NCBI GenBank assembly: GCA_022579005.1
Contig: MU401503.1
Coordinates: 1 to 64,000, forward strand
Source of the DNA: Poronia punctata
Taxonomy: Eukaryota > Ascomycota > Sordariomycetes > Xylariales > Xylariaceae
Length of the DNA: 64,000 nt
Reading direction: 5' to 3'
Position numbers and translations under genes: made by a program. The notes under the pieces are model-generated. The model ran no database searches and was not told where the DNA came from. It saw only the letters and a list, made by a program, of their open reading frames with translations. Below are positions 49,754 to 60,293 of this stretch, piece by piece; position 1 is the first letter of the stretch; each line of letters starts with the position of its first letter.

Positions 49754-50783
49754 GATATCTAAACGATTTACGTAGTTGCGTCGACGACGACGTTGTTAGT
49801 CTAGAGGAAATTGCCTACGTGGATGGTGTGAGACAGTCACAGAGAGTAGGTATCTTTATATGTAATGTTGTTCAAAGAATCTGATAAGTAGGAATATAGT
49901 CTCGAGTCTTGAGTCCTGACCATTGGCGGCCTCTTCAATTTGATCCAAACGACTACAAAGCACTGCCGCAACGCGGATAATCGTCGCTAAAGTCTATCTG
50001 GTGATGTCCCAAGTTCTGACGACATTGGTGGGTTTGAACTGGGAGGCCAGACGTTGCGGGCTTGGCATACGACAAGTTTAACGGCGCAGCTTTTGATGCG
50101 ACGCTTCCTACCCTACGTGTACAAGATTAAAACTACCTAGCCTTGTGGAACCTAATGCATTGGGTTTATACTAATAACGGTTCCTATCTGGGCTGTGCCA
50201 CGGAAGGAAGCATTACAGGATCTAGATTTCCTTGAGGTAAGGCTCCTGCCTAGGCACTTCAGGATTGAACGGAGAGGGTCGGAGGTCATCCAACATCAGA
50301 TCTAGCCTTCCTACTTGTAGTCTATCGGTGGGTAATTGCAGTCATTCGGCTGCCTACTGTCGCGACGCAATGTCGATCTCATTATACCTGATTTCGAAAT
50401 CGATTAGACACAAATATGAAACATTCCCATCTATAAAAAGAAACCCCATCAATTTTGGGAAATCACTAAGAACTGGGGCCAATTGATGGTTTTTATCGTA
50501 TATCCTAATGCTAATCCTGTATGGAACTTTGCGGATGACAAGAACTGGGGTAAGCAGGCTACAATGTTCACTTCACCCAACAAGTGTAGGGCCTAGGCTT
50601 GGCTTTCATTTCTTCATCCTAGACTAAATACTTAAAATATACTATGATGCGTAGTTTCTGACATATACCCAACTCGTCAAGTGCATTTCAGAGTTTGTTG
50701 ACTGACACCAGAAAGACAATATTCATTTCTGATATATACATGCTGTAAGCGCCACATCGGCAGAGGCCCAGTCAAAAGCTTTC
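49754..50783. other. Intergenic region
   Basis: The left end is the promoter of the coiled-coil gene; the right end is the 3' flank of the small unknown gene. No other gene or repeat is recognised. Confidence 0.4.
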
Positions 50784-51214
50784 TTAAGCCTTCCCCGCCT
50801 TGATATTCGCGACGAGGTCAAGAAGATGCTTCTCCAACTCTTGCGTGACTCCTTTCGGGTTATAGTGAGAAGGAGGGAACCGTCGAGGTAAGAGAGGGTC
50901 TTCGTAATGTTCTACAAGCTCATCATCAGCTATACTTCTCACAACTGGAAAGGGGGGGTTGGGGTGGATGGACCATCTATTAAATCGATCGAATAAAAGG
51001 GGTAAAGTAAGTACTCACTTATGTTGAACTGGGTATCAGTAAGTCTGCCCATAATATACTCCTCCTCCTTGATCGATTTACTTCCCCAGTCCATGCCCTG
51101 GGAATCCGGGGTCTGAATCGACTGCTCATTATTAAAGGATTGGGAGGGGGTTTGAACCGCCCCGGGAAATCTCTGAGCGAGCTGTTGAGACGAGTTTGCT
51201 GCGTGTTCTTGCAT
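50784..51214 (-). CDS. Small conserved-looking protein, unknown function (118 aa)
   Basis: Two exons (51214-51019 and 50944-50784) join through a 74-nt intron (donor GTGAGT, acceptor CCAG) to give 118 residues. The first 45 residues are Gln/Ser/Asn-rich and unstructured. The rest is compact and looks globular: EEYIMGRLTDTQFNIIVRSIADDELVEHYED is mixed helix, then a proline-rich turn (LLPRRFPPSHYNPKG) and a C-terminal helix (LEKHLLDLVANIKAGKA). The intron falls inside a continuous helix, which supports the splice choice. I do not recognise the family. It is divergently oriented to the SUZ-domain gene, with 717 bp between the two start codons. Confidence 0.75.
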
Positions 51215-51931
51215 TGTTCGAGGGCTTCAAAGAGTAAGCGACGGCGATATTGTCTGCCGTTATTCAAGATTATAGACCAAAAAAAAAATCGGTTGATGGT
51301 TTGAAACGCTGCCTGATGCGGATTTGGAATCGTTGATGAAAGGAGGAGGCGGAAGTTAGTTTTAGGAATTTAGGCAACTTTAGGTTTATTACAGTATGCT
51401 CTAAATAAGGTTTTATTTGGTCCTCGTGCCTGCCTATATAAAGATGAAGTCAAAAAGATATATATCAAATCTCCAAAAGGGATGCACGGATGGTGTACAC
51501 TTTCAAGGATGGCCCTGATCTCTGAATAAATAGTAATAAGTGGCAGGTCCTCAACAACACTGCAGGTACATATGTCAACAGTCCACTGCCGGGTACCTAC
51601 CAGATTGTATACATATGCCCCACTTTAAACAGTAGGTACCGAGAGCAGGATAGCGACGACCGCTCATTGGTTCCTCCAAATATGTGAAGCCCTTCACTCC
51701 GGTAGATGTCATGTCAGTTTTAGGACTTGTGTCTACTTGTACACTTACTGGACTACCCCATAGCCTATTATTGGATTGAGGAACATCTTGGACTTCTATT
51801 CACGACCTCATTGTCACGGTTTTTCTTAAATAGAATCTGGTTTATCGGCATATGTATAGCCTCTCAAGTTACACAGTTTAGGACCGACTCGGAAAGCTCT
51901 TTCAGAAACTGTCCCGGCCGAGATAGCGACC
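51215..51931. promoter_or_regulatory. Bidirectional promoter region, small unknown gene and SUZ gene
   Basis: The 717 bp between two divergent start codons must carry both promoters. It contains TAGGTACC-type motifs at about 51595 and 51634 and no open frame of note. Individual control sites cannot be fixed from sequence alone. Confidence 0.4.
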
Positions 51932-52855
51932 ATGGCCGGAAAGAGGACCAAGGTCCCCGACGCCTGGGACGACGACGATTGGGAGTCCAAAGCCGACCGC
52001 GCCGCCGTAGAAGCCCCCAAGACAGAAGACGAAGAACCCAAAATACCCATGTCCAAGGCTGAGCGCCTGGCATTACATGCCGAATCGAATAGGAAGCTCT
52101 GGGAATCGGCGTAAGTAACCCACCCCACCAACACAAAGCTTCTTTGCCATGAACTCACCCACGCGGGAAATAGACAAGCACCGCCCGAACCGTTTCATTT
52201 CCTTGCCGCGCGCCCCGAGCCGCCCCTCGCAACCGAATTCAAACCCGCCGTGAAAGTGCTCAGCCGGAAACCCACTCCGAAGACGATCACGAAACGCGAC
52301 CCGCTCACCGGCGCCGTGTCGCAGCTCAGATTAGACGACGAGGAATCCGACGAGGAGAAGAACAAGGTACAACTCACCCCCGAAGAGGTCCGCGCCAAAC
52401 AGCAGCGTGAACGCGAGGAGAAGCAGCGGCGGTATGAAGAGGTCAGGGCGAAGATCTTCGGCACGAACCCCGCTGCTTCGGGCTCGGGAAATGCCTCTAA
52501 TACCTCGTCCGGGACATCTACGCCAGGCAATGCGACTCCGCCAAGGTCGACGGATGGACGTGGTAGGGGACGAGGGAGAGGGAGAGGCGGCGGAGGGGCA
52601 CATCGACACCATGATAACCGACCCGACGCAAGTAGCAACCACCGTCCCAGCAGCAGTCAGTCTGGGCGCGGTAGTCGAGAGTTATTTGACCCCAACTATT
52701 TGCCAAGGCCGGGGTCTTACACGGAGAGAAGGGGCGGCGGTGCGCCCATCACGGGACGATCTACACCTCGCGACGAGGAACAGGCTATTCGGTCGCCTAA
52801 GGGTCCGGACGGAAGCACCAAGGGTTTCGCCAAGCGTGGTGCCAAAGCTGTTTGA
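51932..52855 (+). CDS. SUZ-domain RNA-binding protein
   Basis: Two exons (51932-52110 and 52174-52855) encode 286 residues; the 63-nt intron has donor GTAAGT and acceptor ATAG. The N-terminus is acidic (PDAWDDDDWESK). Residues about 128-158 (TPEEVRAKQQREREEKQRRYEEVRAKIFG) match the SUZ domain, a short charged RNA-binding motif ending in (R/K)IFG. An RG/RGG stretch (188-200) and a C-terminal segment with DPNYLPRPGSY...SPKGPDGSTKGF follow, resembling the region downstream of SUZ in metazoan SUZ-domain proteins. It is predicted to bind RNA, probably in cytoplasmic mRNA metabolism. It converges on NAR1, with 43 bp between the stop codons, so the 3' untranslated regions almost certainly overlap. 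Confidence 0.85.
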
Positions 52856-52898
52856 TTTCGATCATTTATTTATGGTCTATCTGACAAGCGACAAGCAG

Positions 52899-54641
52899 TT
52901 ACCAACCGCCGCCAATCTTGCTCGCAAGCTGAACAACCCGTTCTGTGTCGCTCGTTTTATTCTTACCAACATCACTAATAACCTCTCGGTAACTGGTAGA
53001 AACCAGCCTTTCTATGTCTATGCCGGTTAAACTACTCCAGTGCGCCAGGTTATTTCGAATATAGGACGGCGAAATACCACCCACTGAATCATCCGGCCCA
53101 TCCACGAACTTCTCCGCGCTTTGATTATGATCCGGCTCGGCATCGTCGGCCGAGAAATATGCCTCATCGACTTCCGCCAGCCACTGCTTTTGTTCTTGTG
53201 GTCCTGGCTGAGATGCCATGCCCTTGCGCTCCATCACTATGGGGTCGTCGGCTTTGATCTGACCACCGCCATTGGTACACCCGCCAGGGCAAGCCATGAC
53301 TTCAACATAATCAAACTCCAAGCCGCCTGACTTGCCTGCGGGCCTTCGGGTCGCCGCGACGGCCCTAGATCCGGGCATTCGTGATGGCTTCGCTGGCCTC
53401 ATCTTTCGAACTAGGTTCTGGATGTTTCGGAATCCGTAATATCGGGCGGCTCTGAAAATTGTGTCGCCAGATGCGGATTTGATGGAGAACTCAGCAACGT
53501 CTGCATTCCTACCACGGGCTGTCTCTATATGAGAGCCAGGGTGTTGGGATGCTATGTATTGCAATGTGAAATACAAGTTGCCTCCCGACGTTCCGGCTGC
53601 GGGAACCGTTTGTCCGTTCTTGGAGGATGGGAAGATGAACTCTCCAACGGTGGGATCTGGGAAAGGGGCATTTGAGGCGACTGTGATTGGCTCTTTGGGT
53701 AAGCTGAAGAAATCAATGCTTCTCGACTCTGTCAACATCAGGATCTCTTTGCTCGTGATTACACAGTCAACGTCGCGTACGCCTTTACCGGGCTGGCCAT
53801 CCCCGTTCCAAACAGCATCCGTTAATTCTTCCCTGCTTGCTTCTAGCTTCTTGTCGAAGCATGGCATTACGGCGAGGTGCCATATCCGATCAGGAGGTAT
53901 GCCAAGGGTTCGACTCAAGGTGGTTTTGAATAGAGTGCCCATTAGCGCCTGTGGTGATTTGATTCTTGATATATGTGGCAATACGTATGGGTGGGTCTTT
54001 TCGGCATAACACACCCATCCTGGACAACTCGAGGTCAGGATAGGCTTTGCAAGTTTGCCCTCGGCCACTTCCTGGGCGCTCAAAACGAGAGATGCTTCGC
54101 GTGCCGCGTTTGTGTCTGCTACCCATGTGAATGCATTATTCCACTTGCCGCCAGCCCGCAGCCCGTCGCGTCCTGCTAGCAACTGTGAAATCATGCGTCC
54201 GACGTCCCGCTCGCTAAACCCTTGCCCTGCCGCAGCAGCAAGGCTAGCCCTTGTCTGTGGCGACACACTGGCCACGAAGAGCTTGCTATCCGGATTTTCT
54301 AATCCATCGATTTTTATTGTGCCGGTTACCGCATCGCGCCGTATTTGCAGTGCCGGGGCTTGATCGAGAACACTTAGGACTTCATTATGACTCTGGAGAC
54401 CGACGAGCACAGCTTCGGCTGATGTTACACAACCAGAACATGCTAGACAGTCCGTCAATGATATCTGTGCCGGCGCGCCTGCTGTCTGTGTAGATTGTTG
54501 ACCATCAAGTACCACTTCGTATTCGAGCTCGTTCTCTTTCGGCTGTTCTGGGACCGCGGGAAGCGTCTCGACGGGCTTGATACAAGCGACCCCGGGGGAG
54601 ATGAAATCGTTCAGGTCGTCTGCTGATAGGATGGCGGACAT
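52899..54641 (-). CDS. NAR1: Cytosolic Fe-S cluster assembly factor Nar1
   Basis: A single exon codes 580 residues. Nar1 is the iron-hydrogenase-like component of the cytosolic iron-sulfur assembly (CIA) machinery that passes [4Fe-4S] clusters to the Cia1-Cia2-Met18 targeting complex. The N-terminal cluster ligands are visible: Cys20, then Cys65, Cys68 and Cys71 in DCLACSGC. The second cluster is bound by TSSCPGWVCYAEK, MPCFDKK and ACPGGCTNGGGQ cysteines. The protein ends KIGGGW; a C-terminal tryptophan is a known feature of Nar1 used for docking on the targeting complex. The start is the ATG of MSAILSADDLNDFISPGVACIKP, a typical beginning for fungal Nar1. The length is usual for filamentous fungi. 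Confidence 0.95.
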   Translation of the reverse strand: MSAILSADDLNDFISPGVACIKPVETLPAVPEQPKENELEYEVVLDGQQSTQTAGAPAQISLTDCLACSGCVTSAEAVLVGLQSHNEVLSVLDQAPALQIRRDAVTGTIKIDGLENPDSKLFVASVSPQTRASLAAAAGQGFSERDVGRMISQLLAGRDGLRAGGKWNNAFTWVADTNAAREASLVLSAQEVAEGKLAKPILTSSCPGWVCYAEKTHPYVLPHISRIKSPQALMGTLFKTTLSRTLGIPPDRIWHLAVMPCFDKKLEASREELTDAVWNGDGQPGKGVRDVDCVITSKEILMLTESRSIDFFSLPKEPITVASNAPFPDPTVGEFIFPSSKNGQTVPAAGTSGGNLYFTLQYIASQHPGSHIETARGRNADVAEFSIKSASGDTIFRAARYYGFRNIQNLVRKMRPAKPSRMPGSRAVAATRRPAGKSGGLEFDYVEVMACPGGCTNGGGQIKADDPIVMERKGMASQPGPQEQKQWLAEVDEAYFSADDAEPDHNQSAEKFVDGPDDSVGGISPSYIRNNLAHWSSLTGIDIERLVSTSYREVISDVGKNKTSDTERVVQLASKIGGGW

Positions 54642-55650
54642 GACGAAGACCTATGCGAGGTTGTGAAGATATCGTAACTAGGAAGCGACCCGAAGGCGCG
54701 GGCGTTTAGTTTCTAAAAAGCCCCCGTGGGGGTGGGGTGGCGACTGGGGCCTTCTAAACAGATAGACAACCCTTTGGAAAACAGAACAAGGTTTCTTGAA
54801 AAATCAAACACAAAATTTCAAGCCTTTAGTTCAATTAACAATGCGCTTCTAATGTGTTATTTGCGGCAAAACTCGGTTCTTTTAGGAGCAAATTCTTAAT
54901 ACGACGTGTAGACGTTGAAGGGGGGTTGTCCAGGTTTGGTTTGTCAATGTGGAAATATGCTTTGAAATGCGACTTTTGGATTTCATATGCGAGATCGGCT
55001 GTTGGCGGGGTCTATCTAGGTCGCCAGGCCGCTAGGTACCTAAAGGTTAGATCGATTTGCCTTGCCACCTACACTGTAAAATACTTAGTTCAGGTACCTT
55101 GTGCACCCGGGCGGCGCGGTCAGTGGTGTGCTCGTGGTTGATGTATTCGATACACTGTGTACCGTATAGTGGCATAGAAGCTTCCATCAAATGTCACAGT
55201 CTGTATACACACGGTGTTAAATCGATAAAGGGTCTAAAAAAGGGGCCTTAGCATTTTCGACCAATCACGAGTCTTGAAAGTAAAGCGCTACCCTACCCGT
55301 GCCTACCGTACCCTTTACTCGGGAGTCGGAAGCCGTACCTACATAGTGATGACGTCGTGAATGGACTTCTTTTGGATCCTGGCAGCGGCACGCCTGGGAA
55401 AGCTTGAGCTTGTCATGCCACGCGTAGCGCAAGGAACGAAATACAAGTAAACATACCTTAATGATGTAAGGCTGTATCTGATAAAAAATGGGATTTAAAA
55501 CAATGCAAGAACCTTTGAGGCTTTTTAAACTTTTTCAATCTTTCTCATATGAAGAATTGTGAAAAATCCTTCCTTGAACAACAATAATACCTAATCTACC
55601 CAACACGACTACCTACCTAGATCAGAAACACAACCCGACCCGACCTCACA
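54642..55650. promoter_or_regulatory. Divergent promoter region of NAR1 and the membrane-protein gene
   Basis: About 1 kb separates the two divergent start codons. It holds a G/C run near 54722-54740 close to the NAR1 start and an AT-rich patch near 55480-55570 before the membrane-protein gene. No coding region is supported. Confidence 0.4.
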
Positions 55651-56421
55651 ATGGATGTAAGCTTTGCATGGATTGCGCCATCTCTGGCAATTGGGAGGTT
55701 TAGTCCAGCTAACGATTTTCCCTCAAAAAGGTCGTATCAGCATACAGCTACACGTCAGGCGCCTGGAATGCCCTCCAAGCGATCCCGTTAATCTGTAAGC
55801 TCCTAACCTAGCATCCTCACCTTATTAACCTCGAAAACAGAATTAACTAACAATGGGAAATACTTGACAGTCGGTCCCCAAGCAATCGGCAGTCTCCTAG
55901 CCGTAGCCCAAGAACAAGAGCACGCACAATCAACCGTGATCCATGTCGCGGGACAAGTAGAGACGTACCTAGCGCGCAGCTTAGGTTTCTCCCTACTAGC
56001 CCTCGGTCTGGTGACTCTCGTATTAACGGGAAGCGTACCTGTCGGCTCTGTTGCAGATGGTTAGTTTCCCCTCCCCCCACCTAACCTACCTATCTTTCTT
56101 CTTCAAGTATCTATCCAAGGTAGCGACTAACTTGAAAAAACAGCGGCAGATAACCGGGTATCCCCCTATGCCACGCCCGTCCTCCTCTTGACGACTCTAC
56201 ACCATGCCGCGAGCGCGTTCCATACTTGGGTCCAGTACGATAGTACGGGCAAGACGGCTTACTTCTTGGGTTTTGGCGGCAATGCCGTCCTCGCTGCCTT
56301 TGGTGTCTGGTCTCTTCTGTTCGCTGGCGAGAGACGGGTAAGCCGCCGCACGGGAGCTGATAAGCGGACTAGCGGCTTTCCTTTCCGGAACGCTGAGGCG
56401 GATCGTCGAAAGGTTCGGTAA
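55651..56421 (+). CDS. Small four-helix membrane protein, unknown function (178 aa)
   Basis: Four exons (55651-55656, 55731-55794, 55871-56059, 56144-56421) give 178 residues, with introns of 74, 76 and 84 nt starting GTAAGC, GTAAGC and GTTAGT. The first coding exon is just ATG GAT. Four hydrophobic segments are visible: around 13-35 (ALQAIPLIFGPQAIGSLL), 62-85 (SLGFSLLALGLVTLVL), 97-117 (VLLLTTLHHAASAF) and 125-147 (FLGFGGNAVLAAFGVWSLLF). Loop sequences EQEHAQSTVIHVAGQVETYLARS and the LHHAASAFHTW histidines look conserved in style. The C-terminus is Arg/Lys-rich. I do not know a named family; it resembles uncharacterised fungal membrane proteins. Clean reading-frame closure over four exons makes the gene itself likely. 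Confidence 0.8.
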
Positions 56422-57190
56422 ATCTGTTAGGGATTGTCTTGAACTAGTGCCCTACTGATGGGAAGGACGCGTTTCAAGAGCGCATACGAAGGGACAGTTC
56501 ATGTGAACTGCGACTGCGGTGTGGTTAGTTGGACCGAGCTACGTTCCATTATAAAGCTCGCGCGGATGTGGTGATGTCCAATCCACGCGTCGCTAAGACT
56601 GGACGGAGGTACCATTCCTCCCAGTCAAGGATATTTGCCTGGCCTCGGGCAGTTGTTAGAAGGACCTGCATGACTTAGCAGAGAAAAAGTCACATGGGTC
56701 TTGACGATATTTGCAGCAAGATAAACCACATGCGTTACCGCACATATCATAAATTCAACGTAAACAAATGCGAGGGGCATGAGAAACTGTAAATTCAGAT
56801 GTAACACAACAAGCTGAGATCCCTATCCGAAGGAAATTCAAAGTCGCAGTCGATGGTCGGAATAAACGTCCATGTAGACGGTCTCCTTTAGTAACCCAAG
56901 TCCAAAAATGTCCCCAGCAACCGAAAAGGAAAAGAGGAAATGCAATTGTCCCTCGTCATAACCTGAAGCACGGCAAAATTCATGCCAGTAACCCCGGCTG
57001 CAATCAGACGCTCGCTCTCTTCCAAAGAGTACCTATGCTCACCATCACGCAACCTTTGCGCAAGAGAGGCCGGTCGTCTTGAGCCTAAATCGACTGATGT
57101 CCGTCCCGAACCAGTTATCTTCACTTATCGGTGCGGTAGTAGCTCTTTCGCGAAACCCAAACATATATACCATTCATGACCGACAACCAT
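56422..57190. other. Intergenic region between convergent genes
   Basis: The membrane-protein gene and the CYSTM gene converge here, so this holds their 3' flanks. A minus-strand frame at 56888-57124 starts with GTG only and has no recognisable domain; I do not call it. Confidence 0.4.
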
Positions 57191-57694
57191 TTAACAGCAC
57201 TCGGCACAGCATTCGCAGCACTCGGCACAGCACTCGCAACCTTCCTCGCAGACGAAGCAGCAGCACAGTACGGCTAGACAGCCCTTGAGACAGCCGCCAC
57301 CACCACTTGAGCTCTGGGGAGGCGGTTGTTGCTGGTACTGCATGGGCTGTTGACCTTGTGGTGGACCGTAGTATTGGCCTTGGGGAGGTCCGTATGCCTA
57401 GAAGTGTGTGAAGTTCGCATGTTAGTAGCGGTCGCGGGAATGGGATTCATTCTGGTGTGGTCGAGATGCGATTGTGGGTGGGAATGGATGGATGGCGCCG
57501 GGTGGCGTTGATGCGATATCTTGGCATGGAACTAGGTAGAGACGAGTAGGAGGGGCGGGTGAAGAGATCGAGACGACCGGCTTCGGCAGAGTGTTCGTTT
57601 TTGGTGAGATCTCGCGACATACCTGGGGAGGAGGCTGAGGGTAACCGTAGCCCTGGGGAGGCGGACCCTGGTTGTAATAATCGTGGCTCGACAT
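57191..57694 (-). CDS. CYSTM-type cysteine-rich tail-anchored protein
   Basis: Two exons (57694-57623 and 57397-57191) encode 92 residues; the 225-nt intron starts GTATGT and ends CTAG. The first 60 residues are Pro/Gln/Gly/Tyr-rich (YYNQGPPPQGYGYPQPPP, GPPQGQYYGPPQGQQ). The C-terminal 33 residues read GCLKGCLAVLCCCFVCEEGC followed by an ECC/AECC repeat, the cysteine-rich transmembrane (CYSTM) module known from stress-linked tail-anchored proteins in yeasts and plants. The Cys run is long enough to span or lie in a membrane and is probably palmitoylated. The Cys tail is encoded by a near-repeat in DNA (57191-57240). Function beyond membrane-associated stress or metal tolerance in relatives is not assigned. 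Confidence 0.85.
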
Positions 57695-60293
57695 TGCGAT
57701 ATAGGTAGGTTTATAGGCAGGTATGCGAAAGGAAAGGTTTTCCTATTCTAGGCTGTTTTGTCAAGAAAGATGAGTTGTTAGTTTGAAAATGCCAATGATA
57801 CAAGAGCTGAAGCCAAGCGCTGATAACTTCATCTGTGATCGTGCTGACAAAGATCTGCGCGCTTTGCCCTCTCCTATATTGGGTTTGTTTGATATGTAAA
57901 AACGACGAACCTCTTTTTATCAAGCAAGCGTTGGAAATGGCGTCTCTAGGCAAGAGAGTAGACGGGCGCGATTGAATAGGACCAGACACTGCTTGGTTCC
58001 TAGGTAGCGATTGAAGAAAAGATGAAGAGAAAGGAAGAAGAAAGTCGGAGAGACTGCTCCCCTGTAAGACTAAGGCCACACTCGAATTGCTTGGAAGAGA
58101 GTGTAAGGTATTGTGGCGGTGGATGATGCTCAATTGAAACAAGTTGCTAGGTCAGGTATGTACATACGCAAAGGTGACTGGTACGAGTAGGTAGTAGCGA
58201 CACATGCAGGGGAAAGGCAGTGTCAGTAGGTATAGAGTACCTGAGAACTTACCTTTTGTGGCGCCCCTGTTATTCTGTCAATAGAACTGGACCGTCGTAT
58301 CACGATGTCGGATGCAAATTGCCGTAGTTGCACGTTAGTGAGAGCTTCAGCGCTTAGCGTACCTAGGATGTTTGTAAGATGTAGGTAAGGCGTGCATGTG
58401 ATTCTACCTACCTTGACAAGAGATACAGGCAGCACTTTTGCAACTTGTTGTTGTTTTCCTCCTTGTCCCATAGGCCAGTATCGTGGCCCGTCTCTGCTGC
58501 AACTTCTGTTGTTGGAGCATTAAAGGTCAGTAAGGTTAGGTAGGTCTAGACCTCACCAGTGCCTCCAGATTCCTACCACATACGTGTACAGCACATACCA
58601 AGGAATAAGTACTTAAGGCATTGCTCTCTATCAGAAGCCACTCATCTTTATTCTCTACGTGTAGTATTATTTCCTACCATCTAAACTCTTTTCCTTGGAA
58701 ACCTCCTTCCTACTCTTCTCAATATCAACAAGTCCCAACCATCACATCTGGCGGTGACACGGAACTCTCGGCCAGTGTCTTGGTCTTGCCTGTCCTTTCA
58801 TTTTAGTTGGCATCATGCAAATCAAGCCAATAGGGTTTAAATATTTGTTGATCCCACCTATACTTAATATTACAAGTCGTAGTAGTAAGAGGAGAAGGTA
58901 CTGGATACTTCCCAATTGGGAGGCTTGTCTTAGTTGCCGCTTTGCCGGGCTTGTGGGCCTAGTTCATCACTTTGAGTTGGCCCAGGGCCACTTCTATGAT
59001 CAACTTGTATCCTATCATATGAAGGTCTAAGCAAAGATTATTTTGTAATACCTAGCATAGGTATGTCGAGGTTACAAGTGTAGTTCGCTGTAATAGACCT
59101 TTCTCAACCGCACATTGATTGGTATTTTAATTTTGATGTATCGATAGGCTCTCATGTCGTCAAATGAAACAAAAGTCTCTTTACACCTGGTTAACCTAGC
59201 AATACGATGACCTGGGGTGCTGGGGTAAATATGCCGCTGCTGTTTTTAGCTCACTCCCGAGTCCCTCCCGATTCCGGAATGCAAGCGTAAGTAAATACCT
59301 ACATGTATGTACATACCAGCTCTGCAAGTAGTGAGGTAACCAACCCATCGGTATATTTTCGGGGATGTGGCACATTTGCTTTGCCTTGATATACACGTAC
59401 GTATTGCACTTTTGCAATATGTGGTGATTTCCAACTCACCTAACCTAGAACTCCACCTCGAGTTTTTCGACGTGGGGCATCCAAACCCTCCCACGTTCAA
59501 GTTGTTCCGCCTGTGTAGGTACGAGTAGACCCTCGTAGTTGGGAATGTAGACATTCGGATAGGTAAGTAGATATCTACACGTAGCCACGTCAACAGCTTG
59601 CCCACTGCTTACGAATACCTACCTACATTTCCGACCTGACGTTCTGGTAGGCAACAACCAACCTGCCAACCAACCTATATTGACGACCGGGGGTAAATCT
59701 AGCTGTTGCTTACCTTCCGCCAGGTCTGGCTTCTTAAGAACTCACCAGGCAAATACTACCTAGGCACTGCTAGGTTAGGCGATCAAGCTGCAAACGAGAG
59801 CCATAAACAAACAAAGTGTCATTGACGCAGGTTCTCATCTGGGCCGCATTGCTTCTGCCATCAGTTTGAGTAGAGGACAGTAATTAATCTTTTTTTTTTT
59901 AATCTTTTTGTCAATTGTAGGGCTGAAGAGTTAGGGTCTGCCAAGACCTCTCCATCCGGGGTTCTAGCTCGGAAGATCTGTTGTAATAGACCAGATTCAG
60001 GGACCACTTGTACCTCGCAACCGTCTCCTAAACTCATACTACCCCTGGGGTTTAGTTACACCGTATTTTAAACCGGTCGACAATAAAGAGCCACTAGAAA
60101 AAGGAGGTGAAAAAGGCTTTCTTTTTTAGCTAAGCTGAATATACTGGAATAAGATGCTTTGATATTTTCCGTTCTTCTCTCTTCTTTCTGATCACTGTCT
60201 ATCTACGCTAATCACCATTTTCGGCACATTGTTGTCGCTACGCTACCAAACAGATTCCATGTGCTCTTCTCAATAGAGACGGACGCCCTGCAC
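57695..60293. other. 2.6-kb gene-free region
   Basis: The left part should be the promoter and leader of the CYSTM gene (minus strand). The right end is the 3' flank of ABP1. Between them only short frames without motifs occur, together with TAGGTA and TACGAGTA motifs (58183, 59520) and a T10 run near 59890. Confidence 0.45.

Noticed and set aside
56888..57124. 78-codon minus-strand frame
   Set aside because: It has only a GTG start at its head and no domain, and sits in the 3' flank of two convergent genes.
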